From NCBI GenBank assembly GCA_965248155.1, contig CBDFIO010000001.1, forward strand, positions 682,001 through 746,000: a stretch of DNA of 64,000 bases, written 5' to 3'. Source of the DNA: RFSX01 sp965248155 (GTDB taxonomy: Bacteria > Bacteroidota > Bacteroidia > Chitinophagales > Saprospiraceae). Below are positions 1 to 9,483 of this stretch, piece after piece. The position numbers and the translations under genes are program-made. Position 1 is the first letter of the stretch, and every line of letters begins with the position of its first letter. Under the pieces are notes generated by a model. The model saw only the letters and a program-made list of their open reading frames with translations. It was not told the DNA's origin and searched no databases.

Positions 1-850
1 GCTCAAGTATTAAAGGTGCAATTGGCGAAGGAATCAATAATTTGTTGACATCCAAGTTGAATGCAATTGAATTAAACTCATCAAAATTCAATGTCAAACC
101 AGCGCCTAATCCTAAGTTGGCGGGTAGAAAATCTTTAAACTGAGATTGAGTATAAGTTACTTTGGAGCCCAAATTAGAAATCGCTCCTCCAAAGAACCAC
201 TCACTTCCAAAAGCTGTCAGGTTTCCCTTTTTCCGGTAACTAAATGAGATATCAGCTGCAAATGCATTTGCAGCTTTTATTTGAACACCTCCTACCTGTT
301 GTCCGGAAGCGAGATTGGAGTAGATATATTTAACTGTTAATCCTGCAGAAAAATTTTCCGCTAATTTTCGGCTATAGCCAAATGCGAATTCCAGCTCCCT
401 TGGTTTACCCAAACCAGCCGGATTACCATCAAGGTTTGTAAAGGTAATTTCTCCCAGAGAGAAAAATCTCAAACCAAATCCAAGCGTTTGTAAATCATCT
501 ACCTTCTTATACCCTGATAAATATGTCAGATAAACATCCCGTAATCCAATATTTCTTAACCAAGGAGTATAAGTAGCAGCAAAACTCATGTCTTTCTCTA
601 CAAAAGCAAGTTTGGATGAGTTGTAATGCAAGGAATTTGGATCAGCCGATGTGGCTATACCGGAATCTCCCATTGCACCACCTCTAGCATCTGGAACTAT
701 TCTTAAGAATGGCATCGCAGAAAGAATAGCATTGGGGAGACATTGATCGTTGGCGCCAGTCACACATTTTTTAAATGGATTATAGTATTGACCATAACTT
801 GTCGTGCCTATAAAAAGAGTTGCCGCCAGTATTATAAATATACGGTTCAT
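1..850 (-). CDS. porV: PorV (LptO), type IX secretion outer-membrane protein, C-terminus off the window
   Basis: Translating the reverse strand from the ATG at 850 gives an open frame of 283 codons to the window edge. It begins with a signal peptide (MNRIFIILAATLFIGTTSYG) followed by a segment that includes FLRIVPDARGGAMGDSGIA and later GYSRKLAENFSAGLTVKYIY, which I recognise as the PorV family of 14-stranded beta barrels. In the family PorV shuttles T9SS cargo and anchors the sortase PorU at the cell surface. Its position 36 bp downstream of porU on the same strand supports the assignment and suggests one transcript. The last part of the barrel is missing only because the window ends. The family call is by recognition, not by search. 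Confidence 0.9.
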   Translation of the reverse strand, partial: MNRIFIILAATLFIGTTSYGQYYNPFKKCVTGANDQCLPNAILSAMPFLRIVPDARGGAMGDSGIATSADPNSLHYNSSKLAFVEKDMSFAATYTPWLRNIGLRDVYLTYLSGYKKVDDLQTLGFGLRFFSLGEITFTNLDGNPAGLGKPRELEFAFGYSRKLAENFSAGLTVKYIYSNLASGQQVGGVQIKAANAFAADISFSYRKKGNLTAFGSEWFFGGAISNLGSKVTYTQSQFKDFLPANLGLGAGLTLNFDEFNSIAFNLDVNKLLIPSPIAPLILE

Positions 851-886
851 AAAGTTTCTAAATTGCAGCAAAATTAATATTAAAAG

Positions 887-3800
887 TTAGTTTAATACAA
901 CGAGTTTTTGAAAATCGCTATCTCGATGCAGATTAAACTCAGAAGCTGATAGTTTTATTTTATAAATGTAGACTCCTTTCGCCAATTTACTACCAAAATC
1001 ATCTCTTCCGTCCCAGTTTATGTCATTTATCCTTGATCCCGGTGAAAATTTTTGCTCTTGAATAGATTTTACCAACTTACCTGAAAGTGTATAAATATTA
1101 ACAAGTACATCAAGATTTGCATTTGTTAGATCATGTTCAAACGTAAAATTGGTATTTGTACTGAATGGATTTGGGTAATTGTATACATTTCTCAATTTCC
1201 CGTCATCCTCATCAGCGATGAAAAATTCTGATATAGCTTCTGAAGAATTATTAAGAATATCCCAAGCTTTAATATATATAGTATGCATCCCGGGTTCTAG
1301 ATCTTTAAGTTGGTATTCTACTGTCCCTTTACCTATCTGATCTACTTCAGGATTGTAGAAATCATTGAGAATGATTTGCGTTCCATTTTTATCATCTATG
1401 GATGCTGTTATATCATGCCCAATACTTGTTGCACTCAGGTTTATTCCATTTTCGTCTTCGAGATCAAGAATCAATAAAGGCTCAAGTGATGTTCTTCCTC
1501 CAAACTGGAATGAGCGTGTATCAAAGAAGATATCAATTTCCGGTCCTTCTGTGTCTGTTATTCCATTTCCTCCAATTCCGCCGATGACAATCTGATTATA
1601 GTATCCTCCTGCATCATCAGATTGACCATCACTTGCATAGAGACTTAAATGTCCATTTCCATAATCAAAATTTATATCTTTTGGAATAATAAATTCAATT
1701 TCGAATTGACCATTGCTGACAGTTGCACTCCCTTTATATAGTACACTATTTCGAATTTCAAAATCATAAGTAGATCCCTGGTTGTCGTTGTCCAGGGTTT
1801 TTCGATTTGCATTTTTATCAAATACAGTTAGAAAGATTTCTCCATTAAATGAGCTAATAATATTATCGGAATAATCAACTATAGACCCACTGATACTTGC
1901 TCTTTCCAGTGCACCAAGTGTATCAACTTGTTGCGCAGTAATAGTTTGGCCATTTAACTGATCGACTTTTATATTGTACTTAGGACTTCCTATGGTTAGT
2001 GCAGGATCTCCAATAAGCATAAATTTTCTGGAATTACTTTTTGTTGTATCTGCCGAATTAGCATTTTGAGATTCCTTGATGATATCTCCAAGTCTCAATC
2101 TTTGTCCTTCATTCCTCGTAAATATCTTTTTGTATACTTCTTCAGTAAGTCGTTTATTTGAAGAAGAGTACACAGCACGTACTGTTGTGAATAAAGCGAT
2201 TGCTCCTCCTGATCCATTAAGTAGAGCATGTTCCCCTGCTGAGACAAAAGTAGGTTCATCAAATCCTGTAAACGAACATGTTGCCGTAATAATAATTGGC
2301 ATTCGATTGAAATTATCCCAGTTGAGAATATCTCCTATTTGTAATACTCTCTCCTGAGCCCACCCTTTAGGACCTCCATGTCCCAAATAACTCGTTGCTA
2401 GTTGGCCCTTAATTATATTATCGTTGATCGCTGCATTCGCATCTGGATATCTTTGTCCACCAGGTGTAGATTCCTGAGTGTAGGCATCGAAAAATACTTT
2501 TTGCTGATTGAATTCAGGATGATTTAATTCGGTTAATTTCGCGATGCCATTGGATTGGATCACATGTACCTTGTCTACTGGTTTGTCTTGATCATCAGCT
2601 GCGAAGCCTATTCTCATTTTCCAATCCCCATGCATATCAGGATGTGTGTCATAATGAATGATCTTATTAACAAAGTTGAGTCCATCATCCAATTTACTAA
2701 CCGGGATTCGGCCGACACCAATATCTAAGGCTCCATCAAGGGATTCATCACCTTCGTTCGCCGTCAATAAGGCAAAGAAATCATCACTGGGAAAAGCTTC
2801 AATTGGATTCAGAGACTGAAGTGTCTGATAAGTAGGTACAAAATTATGATATGGTATAAAATCCTGAATCCCTCTGAAATCATATGTCGCATCACCAAAT
2901 AAAAGTAAGTAACGGAATTCAGGATCACGATCAAGCAACATTTTTGCAAAATCCCTCAGAGCACTTGGATCTTTTTTTCCTCCACCAAATTCATTATAGA
3001 CATGAAAAATATTTATTGTTTCTACAACCAAGCCATCATAATCTCTTCGGTGCTGAGCTAATTGCTCAGCTGCAGTTTGAAAATCAGGATGATATACTAT
3101 TGCGTAATCTGCTCTTTGGATGGAATGAAGATTTTGATTTTCAATTTGTTCAATAAAAGTAGGAGAAGGGAATTCATTATCAGGATTAAAGGCTAGAAAC
3201 GCACTTAAGCCATGACTGCTTTCGTAACCAAATTCGACATTCTGCCCATTGTTCTGATAATTTATCGATTGGACCCGGGATATATCTGTAATATCCCAAA
3301 TGTTTAAGTTTTGAGTAGCATCGAATTGAAATCCATAAGATGAATACTCTAATGAATTTCGATGAAAAATAAAATTGGAATTCTCGGTATATGTGATGTA
3401 TTCTTCTGCAATTATTTCAATATAATCCAGCCAGGCTTCGCTATTTGAAGCAACTGGTTTATAGGATATATTAATCGAGGGATCGGTTGAATTTAAGCTC
3501 GAACGATCCTTCAGTATTTGGGATTCAGAATATAAGGATTCAATATCTCCTGTATTTGTTCCTGGATGGGTTGTTTGAAATGGAGTACCGTCGATCGTGA
3601 TATCAAAACTGGCTGAAGAAGAACTTCTGGAGCTAAGTAGAATCTTAATGTCCGCCATTGTGCCCTGCACTAAGTTGGGAAAGCTGAAGTTTTTATCAAA
3701 GTTTTGATCGCGTTCATTAGTAAACGATTCTCCAAACCATTGTTTTCCTGAACCCTGGGTTCCACTGAAGGCTCCAAGCAGATTCAATCTGTCATCTTCG

Positions 3801-4321
3801 TGTCTAATTGCAGTTTCCTTAATAGAGGAATAGAATTCAGCCTGGATAGACTCCCTTGATTGTATTCTTTTTCCTGGTGAGTTTTCAATTTTGAGAAATA
3901 AATAATTATTAAAATCATAAATATTCTTCTCAAAAACCAAGTCGTTGGATTTTAAATTGTACTTGTCAGCTCCTTCAGCGTATAAAAGAATATAATCTTC
4001 GGTATTAAATGTCCCATCTTCCTCACCGGACACAAGGATATCTAACTCGTTAAGATCGTCGATACGACTATCATTAATCAATTGTGGAACAAATCCTCCA
4101 TTATTACTATATATGTGTATATTTCGGGGATCAATTAAACTAAGGTCAATATTCAGGCTCTCACTAAGGAAACTATGGCTAATCTTATAAATACCGCTTT
4201 GAGGTATCGAAAATTTATAAATATTACCATCTGATAGAACTGATTGATTGACAGTTTGTGATAATAATGCTGTATTGAAGACAATAACTATAAGTAGAGT
4301 AATGTGGAATCGATCCGTCAT
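887..4321 (-). CDS. porU: PorU, type IX secretion system sortase (C25 gingipain-like protease)
   Basis: This 1144-residue protein has a signal peptide, a long beta-rich N-terminal half and a gingipain-like C25 peptidase domain near residues 400-770. The catalytic His is in YLGHGG (about residue 646) and the catalytic Cys in TATCSFTG (about 681). The C-terminus has a T9SS-type sorting region starting near NVYNYPNPFS and ending in a short basic/hydrophobic tail (QKLVVLN). In the family PorU removes cargo sorting domains and attaches cargo to A-LPS. It lies directly upstream of porV on the same strand. Start ATG at 4321 gives a clean signal peptide. The divergent gene on the other side encodes a PorP-like barrel, so the intergenic space should hold two divergent promoters. 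Confidence 0.92.
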   Translation of the reverse strand: MTDRFHITLLIVIVFNTALLSQTVNQSVLSDGNIYKFSIPQSGIYKISHSFLSESLNIDLSLIDPRNIHIYSNNGGFVPQLINDSRIDDLNELDILVSGEEDGTFNTEDYILLYAEGADKYNLKSNDLVFEKNIYDFNNYLFLKIENSPGKRIQSRESIQAEFYSSIKETAIRHEDDRLNLLGAFSGTQGSGKQWFGESFTNERDQNFDKNFSFPNLVQGTMADIKILLSSRSSSSASFDITIDGTPFQTTHPGTNTGDIESLYSESQILKDRSSLNSTDPSINISYKPVASNSEAWLDYIEIIAEEYITYTENSNFIFHRNSLEYSSYGFQFDATQNLNIWDITDISRVQSINYQNNGQNVEFGYESSHGLSAFLAFNPDNEFPSPTFIEQIENQNLHSIQRADYAIVYHPDFQTAAEQLAQHRRDYDGLVVETINIFHVYNEFGGGKKDPSALRDFAKMLLDRDPEFRYLLLFGDATYDFRGIQDFIPYHNFVPTYQTLQSLNPIEAFPSDDFFALLTANEGDESLDGALDIGVGRIPVSKLDDGLNFVNKIIHYDTHPDMHGDWKMRIGFAADDQDKPVDKVHVIQSNGIAKLTELNHPEFNQQKVFFDAYTQESTPGGQRYPDANAAINDNIIKGQLATSYLGHGGPKGWAQERVLQIGDILNWDNFNRMPIIITATCSFTGFDEPTFVSAGEHALLNGSGGAIALFTTVRAVYSSSNKRLTEEVYKKIFTRNEGQRLRLGDIIKESQNANSADTTKSNSRKFMLIGDPALTIGSPKYNIKVDQLNGQTITAQQVDTLGALERASISGSIVDYSDNIISSFNGEIFLTVFDKNANRKTLDNDNQGSTYDFEIRNSVLYKGSATVSNGQFEIEFIIPKDINFDYGNGHLSLYASDGQSDDAGGYYNQIVIGGIGGNGITDTEGPEIDIFFDTRSFQFGGRTSLEPLLILDLEDENGINLSATSIGHDITASIDDKNGTQIILNDFYNPEVDQIGKGTVEYQLKDLEPGMHTIYIKAWDILNNSSEAISEFFIADEDDGKLRNVYNYPNPFSTNTNFTFEHDLTNANLDVLVNIYTLSGKLVKSIQEQKFSPGSRINDINWDGRDDFGSKLAKGVYIYKIKLSASEFNLHRDSDFQKLVVLN

Positions 4322-4412
4322 GGAAAAATTAAAATTATTTTCGAAATTAGAACGTTAAGTTAGACACTCTATTGTAAGCGATGATATTTCATTGAAATTT
4401 TCATCAAATATT

Positions 4413-5441
4413 ATGAAAAGGCGACATTTTTTGAAATTTAAGACCTGTGCGATATTGCTAAGTATGTTGATTGGTGGGCATCTAAATGCTCAGGACTTAA
4501 TATTTAGCCAATACTACAATTCCCCAATTCATATAAATCCTGCATTTGCAGGTACAGTATCTTACCCTCATTTTACAACTAATTACAGATTACAATGGCC
4601 CTCATTGAACAGGGTTTATGAAACTTATGCTGTTAGTTATGATCAATTCTTTAAGAAACTTAATAGTGGTTTTGGTTTTACGGCTTTAAATGATGATCAG
4701 GGAGATGGAACATTAAGAACAACTAAAGCATCAGGCATATATTCTTACAAAATTATTTTTAATAAGAATTGGCAAATCAAATTTGGGATCGAGGTGGCTT
4801 ATAATCAAAATAGGTTAAACTGGGAGAAATTGATATTTTTTGATCAGATAGACCCTGTTTCCGGACCATTTAATTCAGGAGGAATTCCTTTCCCAACATC
4901 TGAAGTCAGGCCAGAATCACTCAATAATTCTTATTTGGATATTGGAATGGGCATGCTACTTTATAATCCGAGCTATTATATCGGAATCAGCTTAGACCAC
5001 CTGAATGGTCCTTATGCTGGTTTTACTCAATCTGCTACAGATGCATCTTCGGAATCGCTTCCTGTTGTTTTTTCAATACATGCGGGGACGCAAATAGTGT
5101 TATTAAAAGACAATAAGGGAAATCCATTTACGTTTATATCCCCGAATGTGGTCTATGCGCGGCAGAGTGATTTTGATCAGATAAATGCAGGAGCCTACAT
5201 TCAAGTTGGACCGATTTTCGGTGGGGCATGGGTCAGACATACACTAAAAAACATTGATTCTTTCATTTTTTCTTTTGGTGTAAATTTAAATTATATAAAA
5301 ATTGGTTATAGTTTTGACCTCACTTCATCCGAATTAGGACTTAGTACGGGTGGAAGTCACGAAATAGGTATATCACTTGGACTCAGTAAACTTGAAAAGA
5401 AAGAGTCGAAGTATAATGATTGTTTAAGTTTATTCCGTTAA
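4413..5441 (+). CDS. PorP/SprF family type IX secretion membrane protein
   Basis: About 342 residues. I chose the ATG at 4413, which gives a normal signal peptide (MKRRHFLKFKTCAILLSMLI, then GGHLNA-Q); an in-frame TTG 21 bp upstream is less likely. The mature start, DLIFSQYYNSPIHINPAFAG, is the hallmark of the PorP/SprF family, outer-membrane barrels that act with SprB-type adhesins or as part of the T9SS motor ring. The frame ends with the usual beta-strand repeats and a short polar tail. It is divergent from porU and 52 bp upstream of gldJ, so it is probably co-transcribed with gldJ. Many paralogs exist in these genomes and I cannot tell core PorP from an SprF-type accessory copy. Confidence 0.85.
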   Translation: MKRRHFLKFKTCAILLSMLIGGHLNAQDLIFSQYYNSPIHINPAFAGTVSYPHFTTNYRLQWPSLNRVYETYAVSYDQFFKKLNSGFGFTALNDDQGDGTLRTTKASGIYSYKIIFNKNWQIKFGIEVAYNQNRLNWEKLIFFDQIDPVSGPFNSGGIPFPTSEVRPESLNNSYLDIGMGMLLYNPSYYIGISLDHLNGPYAGFTQSATDASSESLPVVFSIHAGTQIVLLKDNKGNPFTFISPNVVYARQSDFDQINAGAYIQVGPIFGGAWVRHTLKNIDSFIFSFGVNLNYIKIGYSFDLTSSELGLSTGGSHEIGISLGLSKLEKKESKYNDCLSLFR

Positions 5442-5493
5442 TTTTCGGAATTATTATTGCAGGTAGTTTTTATTTAAATTAATATCAGTTAAA

Positions 5494-7011
5494 ATGCGAC
5501 AGGGCATCAAATCTTTTTGTTTACTACTTATCCTATTTACACTCATTGCTTCGTGCAAGAATAAAGGAGGTGGAAGTGGTGAATTATCTACATCAACAGG
5601 TTGGGAATACAACAATCCAGAATATGGAGGTTTTGAAAAACTTGAATATGAAGGCCAAATTAATGGTCCAAATCTCGTTTTGGTAGAAGGTGGAACTTTT
5701 ACAATGGGTCTCAGCCAACAAGATGTAACATTTGAATGGAATAACATTCAGCGACGTGTTACTGTATCATCATTCTACATGGATGAGACAGAAGTACGTA
5801 ATATCGATTGGAAAGAATACGAATTTTGGGTAAAAAGAGTATATCAATCTTATCCTCAAGTTTGGAAAGATGTTCTTCCTGATACATTGGTATGGAGAGA
5901 AGAATTATCATATAACGAGCCACTCATAAGAGCTTATTACAGACACCCATCTTATGATGATTATCCTGTTGTAGGTGTCAATTGGGATCAAGTTCAAGAT
6001 TTCTGCAAATGGAGATCGAACAGAGTAAATGAAATGATATTAATTGAAAAAGGTGTTTTAAATGTGAATACATCTGAGCAGATTGATAGTGAAACATTTG
6101 ATTCTGAATCCTATTTAGCAGGACAATACCAAGGTTCTGTCAGAAAAAATATTGAAGATAAAGCTACCGGTGGTGAAAGAGCTGTCAGGTATGAAGATGG
6201 AATTCTTCTTCCTGAATACAGACTACCTACTGAAGCAGAGTGGGAATATGCTGCACTGGCTTTACAAGGTAATCAACCTGAAACCGGTGATGAAAATATT
6301 ACTGACAGACGTATTTTCCCTTGGAACGACAACACGGCTAGATATCAAAAGCATAACAAAAACCAAGGTAAGATCCAGGCTAACTTTAAAAGAGGACGTG
6401 GAGATTACATGGGTATGTCAGGAAATCTAAATGATAAAGCTTCCGGACCAGCTCCTGTTAAAACATATCTACCAAACGATTTTGGTCTATACAATATGGC
6501 TGGTAATGTAAGTGAGTGGGTTCAAGATGTATATCGTCCACTTACAAGTACAACCTTAAGCGATCCTGAGGATCATGATCTAAATCCATTTAGAGGAAAT
6601 GAATTCATGGAGATTGTTTTGGATGAAGAAGGAAAGCCGATTGACAAAGATAGTCTTGGTTACCTTAGATATAAGCTGGTTGATGATGATACGCTTGGGA
6701 TAAGAGATAATTACAGAAAAGGTGATGTAAGAAACTTTGAAGATGGCGATATCAAAGAGTTTGTAGATTACGGATATGGTGAATGGTCATTGATCAACAA
6801 TGAATCCAGAGTTTATAAAGGTGGTTCTTGGTCAGATAGATTATTCTGGTTGTCCCCTGGAACAAGAAGATTTAAAGATCAGAAAAAATCCAGCAGTAAA
6901 GTCGGATTCAGATGTGCTATGGTAAGAGTAGGTGGAGAAACAGGTAATGAAGACATGGGAGGACTACAATTCCAGGAGAAAGGAAGAACTATTAAAAGAA
7001 GATATAAATAG
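5494..7011 (+). CDS. gldJ: GldJ, gliding/T9SS lipoprotein with FGE-sulfatase fold
   Basis: A 505-residue lipoprotein: the signal peptide ends in a lipobox (IAS-Cys at residue 21). The domain starting at LVLVEGGTFTMG is the formylglycine-generating-enzyme/sulfatase-modifying-factor fold. Further family marks are SFYMDETEVRN, YPVVGVNWDQV, RLPTEAEWEYAA, NVSEWVQDVY and the closing KVGFRCAM. The TSTGWEYNNPEYGGFE block just after the lipidated Cys, and the DEVxN-type insertions, fit GldJ better than GldK. GldJ is required for gliding and for stability of the T9SS components in Flavobacterium (family knowledge). As I recall, gldJ is directly followed by murF in flavobacteria, and the same order is seen here. 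A terminator follows the gene. Confidence 0.85.
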   Translation: MRQGIKSFCLLLILFTLIASCKNKGGGSGELSTSTGWEYNNPEYGGFEKLEYEGQINGPNLVLVEGGTFTMGLSQQDVTFEWNNIQRRVTVSSFYMDETEVRNIDWKEYEFWVKRVYQSYPQVWKDVLPDTLVWREELSYNEPLIRAYYRHPSYDDYPVVGVNWDQVQDFCKWRSNRVNEMILIEKGVLNVNTSEQIDSETFDSESYLAGQYQGSVRKNIEDKATGGERAVRYEDGILLPEYRLPTEAEWEYAALALQGNQPETGDENITDRRIFPWNDNTARYQKHNKNQGKIQANFKRGRGDYMGMSGNLNDKASGPAPVKTYLPNDFGLYNMAGNVSEWVQDVYRPLTSTTLSDPEDHDLNPFRGNEFMEIVLDEEGKPIDKDSLGYLRYKLVDDDTLGIRDNYRKGDVRNFEDGDIKEFVDYGYGEWSLINNESRVYKGGSWSDRLFWLSPGTRRFKDQKKSSSKVGFRCAMVRVGGETGNEDMGGLQFQEKGRTIKRRYK

Positions 7012-7033
7012 AGGAATGTAAAAAATCCTCATG

Positions 7034-7068
7034 AAGGCTTTTATCTTGTTAGGTAAAAGCCTTTTTTT
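7034..7068 (+). terminator. Rho-independent terminator after gldJ
   Basis: Stem GGCTTTTA (7036-7043) pairs with TAAAAGCC (7054-7061) around a 10-base loop and is followed by seven T. It lies between gldJ and murF, only 10 bp before the murF ATG, so murF may depend on read-through or on a promoter overlapping the hairpin. Confidence 0.8.
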
Positions 7069-7077
7069 GTTTCTGAA

Positions 7078-8358
7078 ATGGATGTAGCTGATTTTTATAA
7101 AATATTTCAAAAGAGCAATGGAATTTCAATAGATTCCAGAACTGTAGAATCAGGTCAGATTTTTGTTGCCTTAAAAGGAGATCACTTTGATGGTCACAAA
7201 TTCGTTGAACAAACACTTAAAAAAAATGCTGCTGCTGCAATAATTCAAGATGCTTCTTTCAGTAATATCGAAAATACTTATCTGGTAGAAGATAGTTTAA
7301 CTTTCCTTCAAGAATTGGCCAATTACCACAGAAAACAATTTGATATTCCTGTCATTTGCCTAACAGGCAGCAATGGTAAAACCACAACAAAAGAGTTGTT
7401 AAATGTTGTTTTGTCAAAGAAATACCGTGTTCATGCGACAAAGGGAAATTTTAATAATCATATAGGTGTTCCCCTCAGTTTATTATCTGCTCCGCTGGAA
7501 ACAGAACTCATGATTATTGAATTAGGCGCTAATCATATCGGTGAAATAGCTGAACTCGCAAGAATTGCAGAGCCGACTCATGGCTTCATTACGAACATCA
7601 GCCAAGCCCATATTGAAGGATTTGGATCCTTAGAAGGTGTTATTACTGCCAAAACAGAGTTATATGAATATTTAAAAGATGCTGAGGGTCTTATTTTTTA
7701 TAATCCTCTTGATTCAGTATTAAGTTCTAGGGTACCTGAGAATACGAAGGTTTTGCCTTATGTTCAATACCTCACACTTGCTGAGAATTCCAATCTCATG
7801 TTAAATTTGTACGATACTGATCTGGATTGTATCGTAAACACCCAGCTTTATGGCAAGTACAATTATTCGAATCTGTGGGCCGCAATTACGGTTGGAATAC
7901 ACTTCGGCGTAGACAGAAAGGAGATGTATTCGGCTATTTCTCAATATTTTCCTCAAATGAACAGATCTCAACTTGTTGAAAAGGAGAATGTGCTATTTAT
8001 TCTTGATGCATACAATGCTAATCCTTCAAGTATGCGTGAAAGTATTCTGTCGATAAGAGGACTCGATGAATCGAAAAGTAAAAGTCTCATTTTGGGAGAT
8101 ATGAATGAACTTGGTAAAAATGAAATCGAATTTCATGAAGAAGTGCTTACTCAGATTTCAGATGATCAATGGCAAGCGGTCCTTTTGGTAGGAGAAAAAT
8201 TCAAACTCGCAGATCAAGCAAATCGCTTCTTACATTATAGTAATGTGGAGGAATTAATAAGTGATATAAGTAATGTTAAAAACAATATCTCTGACACAAT
8301 CTGTCTTGTCAAAGCATCAAGATCAATCGGCCTTGAAAAGTTGATAGGTCTTTTTTAG
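7078..8358 (+). CDS. murF: MurF, UDP-MurNAc-tripeptide--D-Ala-D-Ala ligase
   Basis: This 426-residue protein is a complete Mur ligase. The N-terminal uridine-binding domain (SIDSRTVESGQIFVAL) is followed by the ATP loop GSNGKTT (residues 97-103), the central HIGEIAELARIAEPTHG block, and the C-terminal domain with LILDAYNANPSSMRESI and LGDMNELG. The enzyme adds D-Ala-D-Ala to the UDP-muramyl tripeptide in the cytoplasm, the last soluble step of peptidoglycan precursor synthesis. Length is typical for the Bacteroidota family. The gene follows gldJ and converges with the next gene, the two stops overlapping by 4 bp. Confidence 0.93.
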   Translation: MDVADFYKIFQKSNGISIDSRTVESGQIFVALKGDHFDGHKFVEQTLKKNAAAAIIQDASFSNIENTYLVEDSLTFLQELANYHRKQFDIPVICLTGSNGKTTTKELLNVVLSKKYRVHATKGNFNNHIGVPLSLLSAPLETELMIIELGANHIGEIAELARIAEPTHGFITNISQAHIEGFGSLEGVITAKTELYEYLKDAEGLIFYNPLDSVLSSRVPENTKVLPYVQYLTLAENSNLMLNLYDTDLDCIVNTQLYGKYNYSNLWAAITVGIHFGVDRKEMYSAISQYFPQMNRSQLVEKENVLFILDAYNANPSSMRESILSIRGLDESKSKSLILGDMNELGKNEIEFHEEVLTQISDDQWQAVLLVGEKFKLADQANRFLHYSNVEELISDISNVKNNISDTICLVKASRSIGLEKLIGLF

Positions 8359-9260
8359 TAAGAATGAGAAATTAAAAAATTATCGGGGATAGACCCTTCT
8401 GATATGCTGATGTAATCTTCTTCTGTACATGGCACGAAGTATTTATCTTCAGGATGTTGATACCACCATCTTCCGGTAATATTTGTTTTGACAAATTTTA
8501 CTGGTTTTTGAAAGAAAGGGTTGCTGACCATATATGTATGGTTGTTTTTATGGTCTAAAGATTCAATATTTCTATTGATAGAACCTTCTAAATAATACCA
8601 AATAAGCATAGCCACAACTTCTGAATTATCCTGATTTATTCGCTGACTTCCAAGATTAAAATAGATCAGTTTATTACTTTGAGACATACCGGCAAAACGC
8701 GCAATTTTGCAAGCTTCATCAATAGATAGGCCACTTACAAACGAGTCTTTCGTCATGCTTTCTTGTCTTCTGATAGCATCCAGGTAATAAAAAATACCAT
8801 CTACAGCTCTCAACATAGGATCGACATGGTGTAATTTCTCCTTCAGTTCACCAAGACTAATAGATCTTGGATTTTTATGATGGGAAAAATGCCTTTGATA
8901 AGCGACATGAAGGCTGTTGTCTTTTGCATGTTTGCTTATTTTGCACGTATTAGATTCAAAAATCTTTTCGAAAGATTGGGAGTAATTATTATAACCGATA
9001 AATATTGATTCATCATCAAATACCTCAGTCAGATTATGGCTTTCATCAAGAAACCAACCAAGCCTGATATCAACAGCATAAAACTTATCTAAAAAGGAAT
9101 TGAATGTACTTATAAGTTGTTTTGCAATGAATTTATCCTGACAGATTATATTGATTCGTGGGTTATCATTATCAGGATTGAATTCTTCTAATTTGAAGCT
9201 TAAATTTTCTTGGATTTTTGGGGAGTTGATTAAGTCGGGATTTTCATCGTACCAAACCAT
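8355..9260 (-). CDS. Degenerate arginase/formimidoylglutamase-family protein, probably not an enzyme
   Basis: A 301-residue cytoplasmic protein. Its C-terminal half matches the Bacteroidota 'formimidoylglutamase' family: SIDEACKIARFAGMSQSNK (family: GEEACQIARYAGMSD), VVAMLIWYYLEGSINR (family: QMIWYFIDGYYNR) and TGRWWYQHP...FVPCTEEDY...IPDNF (family: RWW...LVPCSYEDY...IPDRW). None of the arginase metal ligands is visible: there is no GGxH, no HxDAHxD, and the SFDxDxxDP segment reads FYYLDAIRRQES. The N-terminal half is very divergent and the protein is short for the family, about 380 residues. I infer a non-catalytic paralog. It sits beside murF and the T9SS block in convergent orientation. 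Family recognition is from memory of related sequences and needs a profile search. Confidence 0.65.
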   Translation of the reverse strand: MVWYDENPDLINSPKIQENLSFKLEEFNPDNDNPRINIICQDKFIAKQLISTFNSFLDKFYAVDIRLGWFLDESHNLTEVFDDESIFIGYNNYSQSFEKIFESNTCKISKHAKDNSLHVAYQRHFSHHKNPRSISLGELKEKLHHVDPMLRAVDGIFYYLDAIRRQESMTKDSFVSGLSIDEACKIARFAGMSQSNKLIYFNLGSQRINQDNSEVVAMLIWYYLEGSINRNIESLDHKNNHTYMVSNPFFQKPVKFVKTNITGRWWYQHPEDKYFVPCTEEDYISISEGSIPDNFLISHSY

Positions 9261-9483
9261 AGTATATATTATGAAATTGTTTAATACAAAAATAGTAAAT
9301 ACTGAAAATAAATCTATTAAATATTAGAAAAATTTATCATATATCTTTAACTTAGCTAATCATTTACCACACTGAGGCTGACTATGTTTTGTATTTTTTA
9401 CAAATTCATAGCATTTAGATCGCTTAGATCATCATAATTGAAGCCTAGAACCGGAATTTATTAATGAGATAACATTTTACATT

